Below are positions 1 to 12,358 of a stretch of DNA of 64,000 bases, piece by piece. This DNA is from Carya illinoinensis (lineage: Eukaryota; Streptophyta; Magnoliopsida; Fagales; Juglandaceae): positions 39,280,480 to 39,344,479 of the forward strand of contig NC_056756.1 in NCBI RefSeq assembly GCF_018687715.1, written 5' to 3'. The notes beneath the pieces were generated by a model. It was given only the letters and a program-made list of their open reading frames with translations. It was not told where the DNA came from and ran no database searches. How positions within the stretch are numbered: the stretch's first letter is position 1; each line of letters begins with the position of its first letter. Both the position numbers and the translations under genes were made by a program.

Positions 1-375
1 TCAGAAAGGTTAGAGCCATGGCAACAATGAAATGGAGGAATTTGTCCTCGTTTATTTTGACAAGAACAATGCAGCCGCTCTAATAAAGCAAGAGACTTCC
101 CTCTTTAAAAGTAAGGACAGCTAAAATTACCAATTGAAACAATCCTCAACTCGCTGACTATGTTGACCCTTAAGTAAAAATTTAACAGATTTAACAGATA
201 CTATACCCCTTGCTAATTGAATAATTCATCGTTTTAGGAGGACCTCCACGGAAGTTTCGCAGAAATATGGTCTAAAATCCACAAAAAACGAAACTTACAG
301 GAATTTCCACTAAGAAATTGAAATTAAGTAGAAGTGTGAAGCTAATAATATCACAAACCAATCATTTAAACCAAC

Positions 376-1353
376 CTGACCGGGATGGGTGCCATCAAAG
401 TCCTTCAGGGTCATATGGTATTCATGAATCACCCAATTTGTTTTCTCGCCTTTACCACGACCTCTATAGAATACCAGAAACTTTTTCTTTCCAATCACTC
501 CCAAGTCAGACATGATTATCTTGTCATTTCCAGTCACTTTCCAAAACCCAGCATTAGTTGCCCGGTTCGATCGATTCCCACTTCGATGCTTCAGATCCAA
601 TGGCGAGAAGAACCACCACTTATTATACTTGGTCTTGCCACATGAATCTAACCAGACTGAGCATAAATTCGAGGGCCAAAAATGTTAGTAAACCACACAA
701 GCTCAGTATGCAGGACTCTCAAACATAAAGTTAAGGTGCAGTAAAAGAAGGTAGAAAATTAAAACAACCTAAAAAAGGAAGAAAAAATTATAAATAATAT
801 GATTAAGAAACAAATAACGATGAATTTACAAGTTCAAGGTCCAAACGAGAAAATCAAATGGTCATACTGAGGAAGAGCCAAATATTTTATCGGTGTCACA
901 TTTCTCATACCGATTTAATTTCCCGAGAGCAAGTTTAAATAAACAGTTATCCCAAAAGGTTAAGCCTGCAGATATGATCAACTTAACCAGTTAATAATTT
1001 TTCCAACAGAGTTTAATAAACAAAAAAGAAAAAGAAAAATCGATTACATAAAAAATCCAAACAACAATTCGTAATGAGGAAGACTACATTTCCCTAGTGC
1101 CAAAGAATCACAAACTTTTGCAAGAAAAAAAAAAAAAAAAAGGCACGACTCTGGGTCTCTGATTATAAGAATGGGGAGAATGTATCTTACTTTTCAAATC
1201 CCAGGGCTCCCATTTGCAACTCTGAGCTTCGGGAATGAAGTCGACTAACTCATCATCCCCAGTGATCTTTGCCCTCAAGAAGTAGTCGATGACCTTGTCT
1301 TCCGGCGGATCAAATATCATCCATGGTAGCATTTTCAGAAACAACACATCCAT
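376..1353 (-). CDS. Diverged NAC-domain transcription factor, 5' part only (runs off left edge)
   Basis: Two exons can be read: 1191-1353 (163 nt) and 376-656 (281 nt), together 148 codons covering an entire NAC DNA-binding domain. Subdomains B-E are good: CKWEPWDL, a WWFFSPLDLK stretch, SNRATNAGFWKVTGND, then KTNWVIHEY and TLKDFDGTHPGQ. Subdomain A is eroded: where the family has LPxGFRFxPTDEEL this protein has LPWMIFDPPEDKV. Exon 1 is exactly as long as exon 1 of the NAC gene at 6425-9639, both introns fall at the same codon and phase, and both genes point the same way, so they are probably tandem duplicates. The start was chosen because MDVLFLK aligns with the usual NAC N-terminus; an in-frame ATG five codons upstream is possible. 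After exon 2 a GT donor follows directly, so activation-domain exons should lie beyond base 1. NAC proteins bind DNA as dimers in the nucleus. With subdomain A damaged, this copy may be a pseudogene or a dominant-negative form, although both exons are open. Confidence 0.75.
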
Positions 1354-3875
1354 ATCACTCGGGAACAAACAGAATTATAAGTGGAAGTAACTAAGAAAGT
1401 CTAAGCGCGGGCGAGAGTGAGAGATGAAGCAGTTGGTCCTTGCTTAAATGGAGGGGAAATTAGTCAAAAGCAAGTCCAACTAGCTTCTCAACGAAGATTG
1501 CAGCTTAGTCCTCTGAGTTTCAATTTATTATCAAAATGGTTTTCTAAATTCGGCTTTCCCAGAAGTTTGAGTGGTTTTTTATCATTTGGATAAGATTATT
1601 AAAAAAAAAAACAATTATTTTGGAACATAATAAATAAATTGGGAAGTGTGCTTGGTTCTTTTTCATTTCCATTTTGCTTTTTAGTTCTAAAATTTAGAAT
1701 ATAATAAATAAATAAGTGTTTATTGTCATATTTTTAAAAAAATAAATATTGTATAATTGATTTGACATGATATTTCTCTTTTGCTAAAATAAGAAAATTT
1801 GGGAGAAATGTTGACTTGTTAATTTATACCATTTCTCTTCTAATAATTATCCATTTTGTGTGTTTTTAAGCATTTGAAAACAAATATTCAATTCTCTAAA
1901 AATAAAAACACAATTATTAACAATTTTTATTCTTTCCATTTTAATATAAAGAAAATATTTTTTTTAACTTGTCCAAAATCTCTTCTAGTAGTTCATTGGA
2001 CAACAGAACCAAGCGTGTCGGGTGGGGACGAGGAACAGTCCACTTGGATCCTAAGTTTTACCCCAATTTTAAATGCAATTCTAATTCATTTCCTATAATT
2101 CTAGAACTTTCTCCTTACTCCATTTTTCTAAGAATTGCCCTTTTTTTTCTTCAACTCATTACGCATTGCATGTTATTTGTTTTTGGTTCTCTATTCTAGA
2201 ACTTTCTCCCACCAACATTTATTAACTGTTATTAGATTCAAATGTTTCTTTTTAGTTATAAAATTTTACCTATTTTATTTAAAAAATACTAAAATTCATT
2301 ATTATAAAATAGATTTTTTTTTTTTTTTAGATTTTAGTTTTGTCTATTTTTGTTAAATGAAGTGAGCAGAGTGTCTGCCCACCCTAAAATTGTATAAATT
2401 ATTTTTTGATAAAATATATACAAAAACTAAGACATCGTTTGAATTGTAAGATGTTCTCATTTTATTTCTTTTCATTTCATCTCAACATCTAAATATCACA
2501 AATATAAACATTTTTTAATTTCAAATATTCAACTTATTTATCTAATTATTAACTACTCATTACAACATTTTTAAAATTTTAAATAAAACATAAAAAATAA
2601 TTTAATTTTTTCAATTTCTTTTATGGTGGACACGTTTTGTTTAGTCTCTTTGAAAAAATGAATTCATATAAATAAATAAATAAAAATTATTTTTTATTAA
2701 TTGATTTCGCTTTTTGAATACTGAGTCTTTACTATTATTAGAAAAAAACTTATCAAAAAATAAATTTTGTAGAAAATGTAAATGGGGATAATGGACATGC
2801 TTGATTAGATGAAACCCTACAATTTAATTCTTTATAGTCAAAACTGGGATTTTGAGACTGGAATTGTCACTGAGATGGGAGTTGGAACAAAAACTGAAAT
2901 TAAAAATTGATAACACATATTTCAATATAAATACCATATAACATTTTATTTAAATGACCCAGTATTTAACATTCAAATTCTGTGACACTAGTACTGTTGC
3001 TGGGGGAATTCGTGGAAAATGAACAAAAACATTAAAGAATTCACCAAAAAAACAAAAGAACCAAAACATAGAGAACCTTCCTACAAGCGAAATAATACGA
3101 AGACAAGAATCTTTTTCACTGCCGTGCATACAAAGACAACGAGTGGGAAAATTGTTGTCAAGTTTAAGATGGCTTTTGGAGGGTAAATTCAAATAAAAGT
3201 TAAATAAAATATTATTTTTTAATATTATTATTATTTTAAAATTTGAAAAAGATAAATTATTTTTTATATTTTATGTAAAAATTAAAAAAAAAATTATAAT
3301 AATAAAATAATATGAGATAAAATATTTTTACTATGAAACCGACTTAAAACTCCATCTACAAGTTTAGACTCATGTTTCTTAACTTGGTGAGTAAAAAGGT
3401 AACCAAAAGACAATTTGATACTATCCAACAAATGGAACGAATGGCTAAAGGTTGGAAATCATAACAAATTGAAATACACGTTTAACCATCTTTTATGGTT
3501 AAAGTTTAACTACCAATGAATTAACAATATCTATTGGTATACAATGTCATACAATTATATCGTATACACACACAATAAATATTTATAAGCCAAATCAAAG
3601 TAAAATAAAAATATAAATGAGATTATAGTATGAGTATATTAAAAAGCATACATAATTATTTCTTTTATCTAGCACATTTGCAATATCTTTACATCTTCCA
3701 ATATTTTTAATATTCCCTATTGTCTATGATCTACACTCTAAATGATAAAATAACCTAAATCAAGAAAATAAAAATCAGAAAATGAAAACAAAATGAGTGT
3801 ATTAAGAGTTTTTTTACACACTTAGGGCTCTTTAACATTGATATAGGATGTCATTATAGCATGAAATAAGGAAGA

Positions 3876-4040
3876 ATTTTGCTACGTACAAGCAAAGTTG
3901 CATACTAATCTGCGTACCAATACTAATTCATTCATATTTAAAATTTAAATTAGCACTGTTTTTAATAAAATTTACTTTTTGACCAATCACATTAGATTGA
4001 TGTACATATTAGTACATAATTGTGCTTGCAACTAAATTTT
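3876..4040. repeat. MITE-like repeat, first copy
   Basis: The segment begins TTTTGCTACGTACAAG and ends with a roughly inverted counterpart (GCTTGCAACTAAATTT). Its left two thirds recur at about 4216-4340, including CTACTTTTTGACCAATCACAT. Two copies within 400 bp and imperfect inverted ends suggest a small non-coding DNA transposon. Borders are approximate. Confidence 0.5.
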
Positions 4041-4215
4041 TTCAATAAAAAATGAGAGAATGAGAGAGAAATAATGAATAAAATTTTTTAGATAGAGTAA
4101 CAATTCATTCTCCTTGTAGCACGTTATTGGAGTGAATTATACTTTATATTTCCATTAACATAATTGGATGGACTTCTTTTTTTGAGCACTTCTTCAGATA
4201 ATTTATATTTATTAT

Positions 4216-4340
4216 GAGTTTTGCTACATACAAGTACAGTTGCGCACTAATCTGTGTATCAATACTGATTTATTCATACTTAAAATTTAAATTAACATTG
4301 TTTTTAATAAAATCTACTTTTTGACCAATCACATCATATG
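4216..4340. repeat. MITE-like repeat, second (truncated) copy
   Basis: This is a diverged direct repeat of the 3876-4040 element. It matches through TTGACCAATCACAT and lacks the right inverted end. Confidence 0.5.
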
Positions 4341-5694
4341 TTAATTCTGTTGGGTACAAATTGAATTTTAATTTCTATCTCTAGGATTTAAAATTAAAAA
4401 TAGATGATCGTTTATATGCGAGAATTACAATTTCCTTTAATAAATGGACTTCTGTCTCAAATGTAATACAAAGAAAAAACAAAAAAAAAAAAAATGTTGC
4501 CGGAAGTCTGCATAAACAGATCCATTAAAAGTGTTGTCTCGTGACTCTAAAGCTTGGGCTTTTATTGTTAATGGGCTCTCAGCAGCAGCATCAGCACCAG
4601 ACCACCATCGAGAAGAGCCTGCTTTTGCTAAAGCCTTGGCGGCCATTGGGCTCCAATTCTGGGCTTTATAATAGATGCATCAAGGTAATTACCAATTAAG
4701 CAGGCTACCTAAATACATATCAAGCCCATTTTAAATTAAAAAAAGATTTATTTATAAGATTATTTATTAACATACATCTAACACGTCGTTGATATGAAAT
4801 CCGTTTCATAGTCAACATAAAAAAATATATATTTATTTAAATATTTTAAAAATATAGGGTTACTTCTTTTTTATTTAAATCAAAAAATGATAATACCTGT
4901 CGAAAAATAAAGTTAAAGAATTGGCTAAGAGCATGAAATAAAAAAATAAAAAATGAATCACTTCATTATTTACATCGAACATGTGATGTCTAAGTGATAT
5001 TTATTTACGGAATATATTGAAAAAATTAATATTTTATAAAAACAATAATATATACAGATAGTTGATTGACCTGGGCAGCAAAGTCAATAGACAGAACAAA
5101 GCCATGCACAAGTGTGTGTGGGACCCTTCCACCATCAGCAGATTCGGCAGGAAACTTAAGCCTGAAGCAAACTAAACTTTGACCGTTAGGCCACGTAGGA
5201 GCACTTTTAGTTTTGGAACACAATATTTGTAAGATTTTTTTTTTTTTTTTTAAAGAGTGATATTTGTAAATATAGAATGTATAAAAATTATATTTTTATT
5301 TTAATTAATTTTTTAATAATATATTTACTTTTTAAAAAAGAAAAAAATTTGCGGTGCTCGAACATATTTATATTTAATATTATTAATATTTTTTAAATGT
5401 AATTCATTTTCAAAATAATTATTAATTAAATTTAAAAATTTGGATGACAAAAACATATGACAATCGTGATCGTTAGTACAAATATAGAAGACTACAGATA
5501 GTCTTGTCAAGAATTACGACTAATGAATCTTTTGAGATTTTCAATTTTCATTACTATCACTCCCTCTCCCCAATTTTAGCTTAAAATAAAATATTATTCC
5601 TTCTTTTTTAATCATGCATTAAAAAATTTTACTCATCATTCTTAAACCAAGCATCATAAATAAATTTTTATTTATTTTTTCTATTTTTTTCCCA

Positions 5695-5892
5695 AATATA
5701 TAATATATAAATAATGAGCATAAGAATTTAATTAGTTTAATAGGAATAAATTTAAAAATATATATATATAATATATAAATAATGAGCATAAGAATTTAAT
5801 TAGTTTAATAGGAATAAATTTAAAAATATATATATATAATATATAAATAATGAGCATAAGAATTTAATTAGTTTAATAGGAATAAATTTAAA
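5695..5892. repeat. 68-bp unit repeated three times in tandem
   Basis: The landmark AATGAGCATAAGAATT starts at 5713, 5781 and 5849, an exact 68-bp period. The copies look identical over AATTTAATTAGTTTAATAGG, and the joints are (AT)n runs. Near identity points to recent slippage or unequal exchange. It is non-coding. Confidence 0.85.
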
Positions 5893-6424
5893 AAAAAATG
5901 TGGTGTGCGGATAACATCATAGGTTTATTTCATATCTTTATTTTATAAAAATTGACAAAAACACAACTATTACGCAAAATCATCTTATAATAATAAAGTA
6001 GAAATGTTTGATCCGCAATATTGTATTAATATATAACATTGCCACGTGTAATATATAACAATGACATATGGACTGAACACTCCCTTGGGGCATTGACAAT
6101 TCTACATCTCCGGCGTGAACAATCAATATATAACCATCCCCATAAATGTACTCACACATTTCAAACATCATCTTCATCAAGAAAGCCGAACTGTTCTCTG
6201 AGTAGGCACAATGCAGCTCAAAATCATTTCAAATAATACAAAAGTTCCGCAATGGAAGATTCATATATACAAAAAGATGGACTAAGTATGAGAACGTAGC
6301 ATTTTGAAAAAAAAAAAAAAAAAAAAAAAAACCACTACCGGAGCCAACTATCCTGGTAAGCCTAAAATCATTTTTAAAAAGACTACTGGAGCCAAGTATA
6401 TTCACAAAAAGGTGTCAAGTAGCA

Positions 6425-9400
6425 TCAAAGTCTAGTACATTTCCATACGCAAGCAAACATTATGAACAACACTACAACCATCGATACTCTGAACATAATT
6501 GCAAATGGCCAGATTGCGGGACGAATGGGAGGTCTCAAAGTGTTACCCTGTGATTTTAAGCTTGCCCTTGTACTTGTACTTGGCTCTTGAGAGCTTTTGC
6601 TGTCGTCAATGGAATCAGAAAGGATACTTTGCTGTTCACTCAAAGTACTGGTGGTATTAGCATCATCACCAGGATCATCAGCAAGCACGTGCTTCTCTGA
6701 AGTTTTTCCCTCCTGCACATTGGCCTTTTAATTAACTTCATAATCTATGCATATAATATCAGACTTTTACAGTAGTTTTCACAAACTTCTCACCTCCGTA
6801 GTAGCTGGTTTTAAGCTACAAGACCGCACTTGTAGTTTAGACTGCAAACGAAATCTTCTTGGAGCAGTGCCTTGCACAAAGTTCTCCATAGATGGTTGAA
6901 TTTGTGGTTGAACGGGTTCCATGTTCATCAGGCTCTGCCCTTCATTAGGCAGATCCAATAGACTGACAGCTTCGATATATGGGGACCCATATGATGTATT
7001 AAGAAAGGGATCTAGGAACACAGGGTCAAAGTCATATGGCTCATTTGAACCAGGTTGAAACTGCACCCCACTCTGAATATTTTCCAGATTGGTGAGGTTA
7101 GGGTAATCAGTGAAGGAAGATCCTAGCTCATTTTTCACCTGTGTGTGTAATGGGGAGAGCATCGTGCCATCTAGTGGCTCCATTTCTTGTTCATCGAGAA
7201 TTTTAAAGCATTCCAGCAGCTGCAAACAACAAATAGAAGAAACATGAACAAACAAGATAAATACTTAAATTGCCTGTGCACACCTGCACTCTCATTTGCA
7301 CAAAACATGGTATTTATCGTATACTACAGAATAGTTTCTCAGTTTCTTTCTCACCTCAGAAACTGGTGATTCTACCACATTCCTCTCTGCACCATAGCTG
7401 CTGCTGTTATGATTGACAGGTATGACTGTGTCAGATATTGCTCCATTAGATCTTTTATCAGGACAATAGTCAATACTTGCAGCATGGTTTTCAGCTTGCC
7501 CTCCCAGCGATGGAGATGCTGGATCCATTGCTACTTCAGACTCTGTATCTTCAAGAGAACATTTGGCAGTGGTAGAAGATGAAACAACTGGTTCAGCTTC
7601 ATTGCCATTTGAACCTTCAATACTCTCATCTTGTTTCTTGAACAAGCGACAGAGGACAAAGGCACTCTGCATGAATTTAATCAGCATAGTAAGTAAGGGG
7701 AATGTAACAACTGTCTGAGCATTGAGTAAAAGTTCGCATTACTAATGTTTGAATGTTTCAGAATACTTAGAAAACATATATATTAACAATATGTATGAGG
7801 TCTTTCTACACAGCCATTTGACGTATGGCAGATGTTTAGGGAAGCACCTTTCATAAAGCTGACTGAAGATAAGCGGTACATATATTTCAATCACAAGAAT
7901 CATCCAAAAATCAAGAAATAAAAAATAAATGAAAATCAGTCCATGCTTCTTCTTTTCTTTATCAGTAAAAATCAGTCCATGCTTCTTACTAATCAGTTGT
8001 TGGCCAAACGCACAAAATCAAGACACCAGCCATGTGTTTCCATGCAAATTCTATTTCTCATTATAAAGGTTTTGTAGCTTATCCAGGAATCAAGTGGTTA
8101 TGAACTCTAAGGTCTTGTTTGGATACTAAGAATATCTCAGAACACCTGTCAAAAAAGAATATCTCAGAATATCTATGAAATAGTAGTGAAATAGTTTAAG
8201 AATATCTGAGAACAGTTGTGTTCCCAAGCAAACCCTAAGATTATAGGAACAATTCAGGCAACAACTTTATATATCACCAATTATACAAGAGCTATGCTAT
8301 ATTCCACATGCTCATCCCCCTTTCATCCCAATGTGTTGATGTGAACAGATAGATCAGCTATTTGTTTCTTAAAATTACAAATTCAAGGGTCAATTGATAA
8401 TGTCACACCATCACAATAGGATAGTATTGGGATGATAGTGTAGTATACAGTATTTTCTATCATACAAATCAGGAAATCCTTAATCCAATGGTAGGTTCAA
8501 GCCTCGTTGATTATAAAAAAAATTCAATATATGCCATGAAAATTAGTAATCAAAAAGCACCGTTTAAAATTACATGTAAAATCACATTAGTAGTCCTTAA
8601 ACCCCTAAGTAGCCACATGATTTTAGCAACAAAACTATCACAAATCCACGTAAAACTTACATAAAATTCAGTTTAACATTTACTCAAGGTAAAATCTCAA
8701 CTCAATGTCACCAACCAACAAGCAGCACAAAAGAGAGAAAATCAAAAGCAATGCAGTGAGAAAACCAACCTGACCAGGGTTAGTGCCATCAAGCTCCTTC
8801 AGGGTAGTGCGGTACTCATGCATCACCCAATTGGTCCTTGTTCCATGAGGAGCACGCCCTGTGTGGAAAACCAGGGTCTTCTTCATTCCAATCACGCTCC
8901 CTCCTGACTTAATTTGCCGATCCTTACCGGTCGCCTTCCAGTACCCAGCAGTCGTTGCCCGGTTTAATCGACGTCCGTTTGGATACTTCAGGTCCTGTGG
9001 ACAGAAGAAGAACCAATCCTGATCCTTCGTCTCTATCACCGATAGGCCTACACCGAGAAAATAAGCACCAAATGAATGCCAGGAGAGAGAAAATCAAATG
9101 GAATAATTTTAAAAATAATTGTGATTTGAGTTCAATGACAAGGTGGAAGTGCCAATACCAGATTCAGCTTACATAACACATTAATATAGTACTACTAAAT
9201 TTTGAGAATCTCAAGGTACAAAATGATAAAACGAAAATACCAGATCAAGATGCTTATCAAGTGAGATTCAAACAAAAATATCACATAGAAATAAATATCT
9301 TCACCAAGTCAAAGGGAAAGGAAACCAAATTCACAATTCAACAAACAAATAGCAAAACTGAACCAAGAAAAACTCGAGATCACAAATTTTAAACAACCCA

Positions 9401-9639
9401 AAACTGAAAATGTCAAAAAGATTAAACAAAATGGATTTGGGTGCGTGATCATGAAAATAACGAACAAGAACTGTACCAGGCAAATCCCAGGGCTCGCACT
9501 TGCAAACATCAATCTCACGAATAACCCAAACATCTTTGTCATTCCCATTGATCTTGTACCTCAAGTAGAAGTTCACTAACTCCTCGTCCGTAGGCCTAAA
9601 TCTGAACCCCAGTGGCATCGAATCCAACGAGACAGCCAT
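6425..9639 (-). CDS. NAC transcription factor with C-terminal membrane anchor (NTL type), 488 aa, five exons
   Basis: Exons on the minus strand are 9477-9639, 8770-9047, 7355-7666, 6794-7219 and 6425-6712; joined they stay in frame for 488 residues plus stop. The NAC domain (about 1-150) is canonical: [19 protein letters not shown], then [39 protein letters not shown] and [22 protein letters not shown]. The middle is acidic and serine-rich. Residues about 462-483 form one hydrophobic helix followed by the short basic tail KCTRL. This tail anchor is the hallmark of NTL factors, which are held at a membrane and freed by proteolysis to enter the nucleus under stress. The NAC domain most resembles the NTL6/NTL9 group as I remember it. 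The start chosen, [12 protein letters not shown], fits the family; another ATG lies three codons upstream. Intron 2 (1.1 kb) carries a MITE-like insertion. A diverged relative lies downstream at 376-1353. Confidence 0.93.
8107..8239. repeat. MITE-like insertion in intron 2 of the NTL gene
   Basis: The segment starts CTAAGGTCTTGTTTGG and ends CCAAGCAAACCCTAAG, imperfect inverted ends of about 15 bp. The motif AGAATATCTCAGAA or a close variant recurs inside as direct repeats. It lies wholly within the intron. Confidence 0.45.
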
Positions 9640-10092
9640 AAGACACACACACGGAGAGACGCAGTAAAAGAAGGAGACAGATAAAGATCAAACAAAACTG
9701 AGATCCAGGTCTTTTCGGTTGAACCCGAAAAAGAAAACAAAAGGAAATCGGTATCAGAAGAGATTCTAGAATTTCAATTTGGGGCTCCAGCCATTGGACT
9801 TGAGGTTGTGGATTAAGCAAACGTGTAGAGCGAGAGGAAGAGGGAAGGAGTTTGGGGGCGGACGCGTGTATTTATAATACACAACGTATGGATTCCTGGT
9901 ATATACCGCGCCGGGGCCTTTACCCTCGTATTCTTGTTTAATTACGGCCATTAATTGGGAAAGAAGGAAGCGTCGCGAGGAAGTTTGCGTAGTGACAGAG
10001 CTGAATAGCAAATGAGACATTGCCACGGAAGCTGTCAGTGTCTGGTAGGGCAGTACGTGTGAAAACTCATGACGCGTTCACATTGCAAAGGG

Positions 10093-10299
10093 AAATGCTA
10101 CACAACCTTCCAACACACCACACTCCATTTTTTTTTAATTTTTTAATATTTTTTTAATATTTTTTTTTGAATTTATTCTTTTTAAAATAATTTAATTCTT
10201 TTATTTATTATTTATATATTAAATATTTAATAAATAATAAAATAATAAAAAATAAAAAAGTTGTGGAGTGTGGAGTGTTGGGAGGTTGTGAAGAATTTT
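10093..10299. repeat. MITE with about 35-bp terminal inverted repeats
   Basis: The left arm reads AATGCTACACAACCTTCCAA and continues with CACCACACTCC. The right arm, read on the other strand, gives AATTCTTCACAACCTCCCAA and continues with CACTCCACACTCC. The interior is nearly pure A/T and self-complementary. There is no coding capacity. Confidence 0.75.
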
Positions 10300-11349
10300 T
10301 CCATTGCAAATGGAAAAGAAGGAATGGAAAGATATACGAGAGGCATTGACGAAGGTACAACGAACGTCATTCAGTCCCCCCCAACTTTCTTTTATTTTCC
10401 TCTACTTTCCTTCTTTTTCCTTTCCTTTACTTCCTCTCTCTCTCTCTCTTTTATTTGCCATTTGGTGCAACTTTTTGTATTTTGAGAAGAACATAACAAA
10501 CCCCAGCATGATCACAAGCAGGCTGATCAGGTAAAGAGTATAATAAATCCAATTAGTAAGTTATTCCTGGCTTTATGATGTATAAATTAATGGGAATTAG
10601 GTGCATTTGAGGTTGAGTTGGTTGTGCCATTGAGTTGGTTTCACCATGCCAAAAATATATAGGTGGCTTTATAGTCCTTTTTAAAGGATACTCAAAACAT
10701 GATTCAAAAAAAAAAAAAAAAAAAAAAAAAAAGGAAAATTTTTGTTGGGTAATTGAGATTTATGTCTCTTTCTAAAGAAATAATGTTATGTATTTTCAAT
10801 TTTATCAATTTCAGTTACACCAACTAAGAGGTCCTATTTAAAATGACTTTTTATTTAACCGGTTGATTTATAAAATCGCTGAAAATGCAATACAGGAAAT
10901 ACGTTCAAAGATTCAGTACTACTTAATGGTTCCATGTATGAATATTGTTAGTGTCCTCCTTAATTACAAGTGGGATCCTACTGGGATCCTTTCCAACAAA
11001 ACATATCATGAGTGCCCTTTTTATAGAAAGAGAACCAAAAAAAGGCAAAAAGATAGGCTAGTCAATTAGATAGAGTGCGTGCAAGTTGAAATTAACACTA
11101 ATAGATGTTAATGCTTGCAATCATGGGTGGAGAGTACCTTTACTTAATGCATAGCAAGAACGTCCAGCTTTGCTTCCTAGCTAATACTCTACTAAATGGT
11201 ACTGTTCAATTCATAGAAGCATTAATGGATGTTCATACTTGAGTTGGTTTTGAATCACCTGGCACAATGACGTAATGAGCCCCACCCTTTCAAAGATGAG
11301 AGCAAGGATTATAATTTTGTTAATCACCCAATTTGCAAATCTATGATAT

Positions 11350-11525
11350 AGTTTGGTTTGGTAGTGAGATGTGATTTTTAAGTTTTATTATTGTTTTGAG
11401 ATTTGAAAAAGTTAAAGAAAAATTTAAATTATTTATTATATTTTATATGAGAATTTAAAAAAATTATAACGATGAGATGAGAATTTTAAGATTAAGACAA
11501 GAATTTCTTGATACCAAACCGAACT
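11350..11525. repeat. MITE with GTTTGG...CCAAAC type ends
   Basis: The left end AGTTTGGTTTGGTA pairs with the right end TACCAAACCGAACT. The interior carries TTTTGAGATTTGAAAAAGT and GATGAGATGAGA, which recur in other elements here (12132-12358, 26429-26645, 30740-30966, near 63206-63400). Confidence 0.7.
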
Positions 11526-12131
11526 ATCCATTATTTTGTATATATATATATATATTTATGAGTCCGCTACTGTGCCGCTCAGCAGTAACCTGCACATGTC
11601 AAATTCACTTTTTAATTTTTAATCTTTTATTTCATAATTTTAAACATATTTAAATATATATATATATCCAAAATAATGGACGGTTCGGTTTGTCATATTA
11701 TTTCGTTGAGAGTGTAGGTTTTGGGATGAAAATATATTTGAGGGAAAATGGGTCTAGCTAGTCGCGAGCAAGTTAAGTACTTTGAATCAAAATCTTCATT
11801 TTTTATTTTTTATTTTAAATGATATGATTCTAAACTTGTCAAAACCATGACAGTATGTGAGAGATTATTGTGAAACGTGGGAGTGAACCTAACAATTATC
11901 TATAATAAAGAAAATCAAGTACTAAGTTATCCTTAGTACCTTACGATGTTATAGATTAATGGAACGGGGCATGGGAATGAAGAAAATGGTTCGAGGATGA
12001 GTAAAATTAAGGTTGAAAATAGCATCATAAATTATGGGGACTAGACCACCTCACTACAGGTGAGTTGAAGCATTTGAAGTCCTAAATAATGGTAATCATC
12101 AAATTGATGTCATCTTGGCCAAAATGGTAGC

Positions 12132-12358
12132 TTTAGGGTTCATTTAGTTATACAAAATCAAACTATTTGATCTGATCTTATTTTATATAATCATTACAAC
12201 TTTATCAAATTTTTAAATAAAATATAATAAACAATTCAACTTTTTCAAATCTTAAAACAGAAATAATATTAAAAATTATATTATAACAATATTTTATTTA
12301 ATTTTTAATAAAACATCTCATATTTTCTCATCTGAATTGTATAACCAAACGAGATCTT
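12132..12358. repeat. MITE of the same family, opposite orientation
   Basis: The left end TTCATTTAGTTATAC pairs imperfectly with the right end GTATAACCAAACGAGA. The interior CATTACAACTTTATCAAA and TTTTTCAAATCTTAAAAC mirrors the 11350-11525 element. Confidence 0.6.

Larger units (their letters stand above)
1377..6424. other. Intergenic region between the two NAC genes, AT-rich with MITE remnants
   Basis: No convincing gene was seen. Small ORFs near 4437-4646 and 5026-5223 (both minus) have no recognisable domain. The stretch holds two copies of one MITE-like sequence (about 3876-4040 and 4216-4340), a 68-bp triplication at 5695-5892 and a partial MITE at about 3210-3350. A poly-A run near 6309-6331 lies just beyond the 3' end of the NTL gene. 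Confidence 0.6.

Noticed and set aside
32..124. Plus-strand frame MEEFVLVYFDKNNAAAL at the left edge, and on the minus strand a weak match to a third NAC exon
   Set aside because: Only about 30 codons; without sequence left of base 1 neither reading can be supported.
4437..4646. 69-codon minus-strand frame starting MAAKALAKAGSSRWW
   Set aside because: Composition at the N-terminus is protein-like, but no domain is recognised, the C-terminus runs into a poly-Phe tract from a poly-A run, and nothing else supports a gene.
5026..5223. 65-codon minus-strand frame with MCSKTKSAPTWPNG start
   Set aside because: No domain, no splice partners and an AT-rich tail; probably chance.
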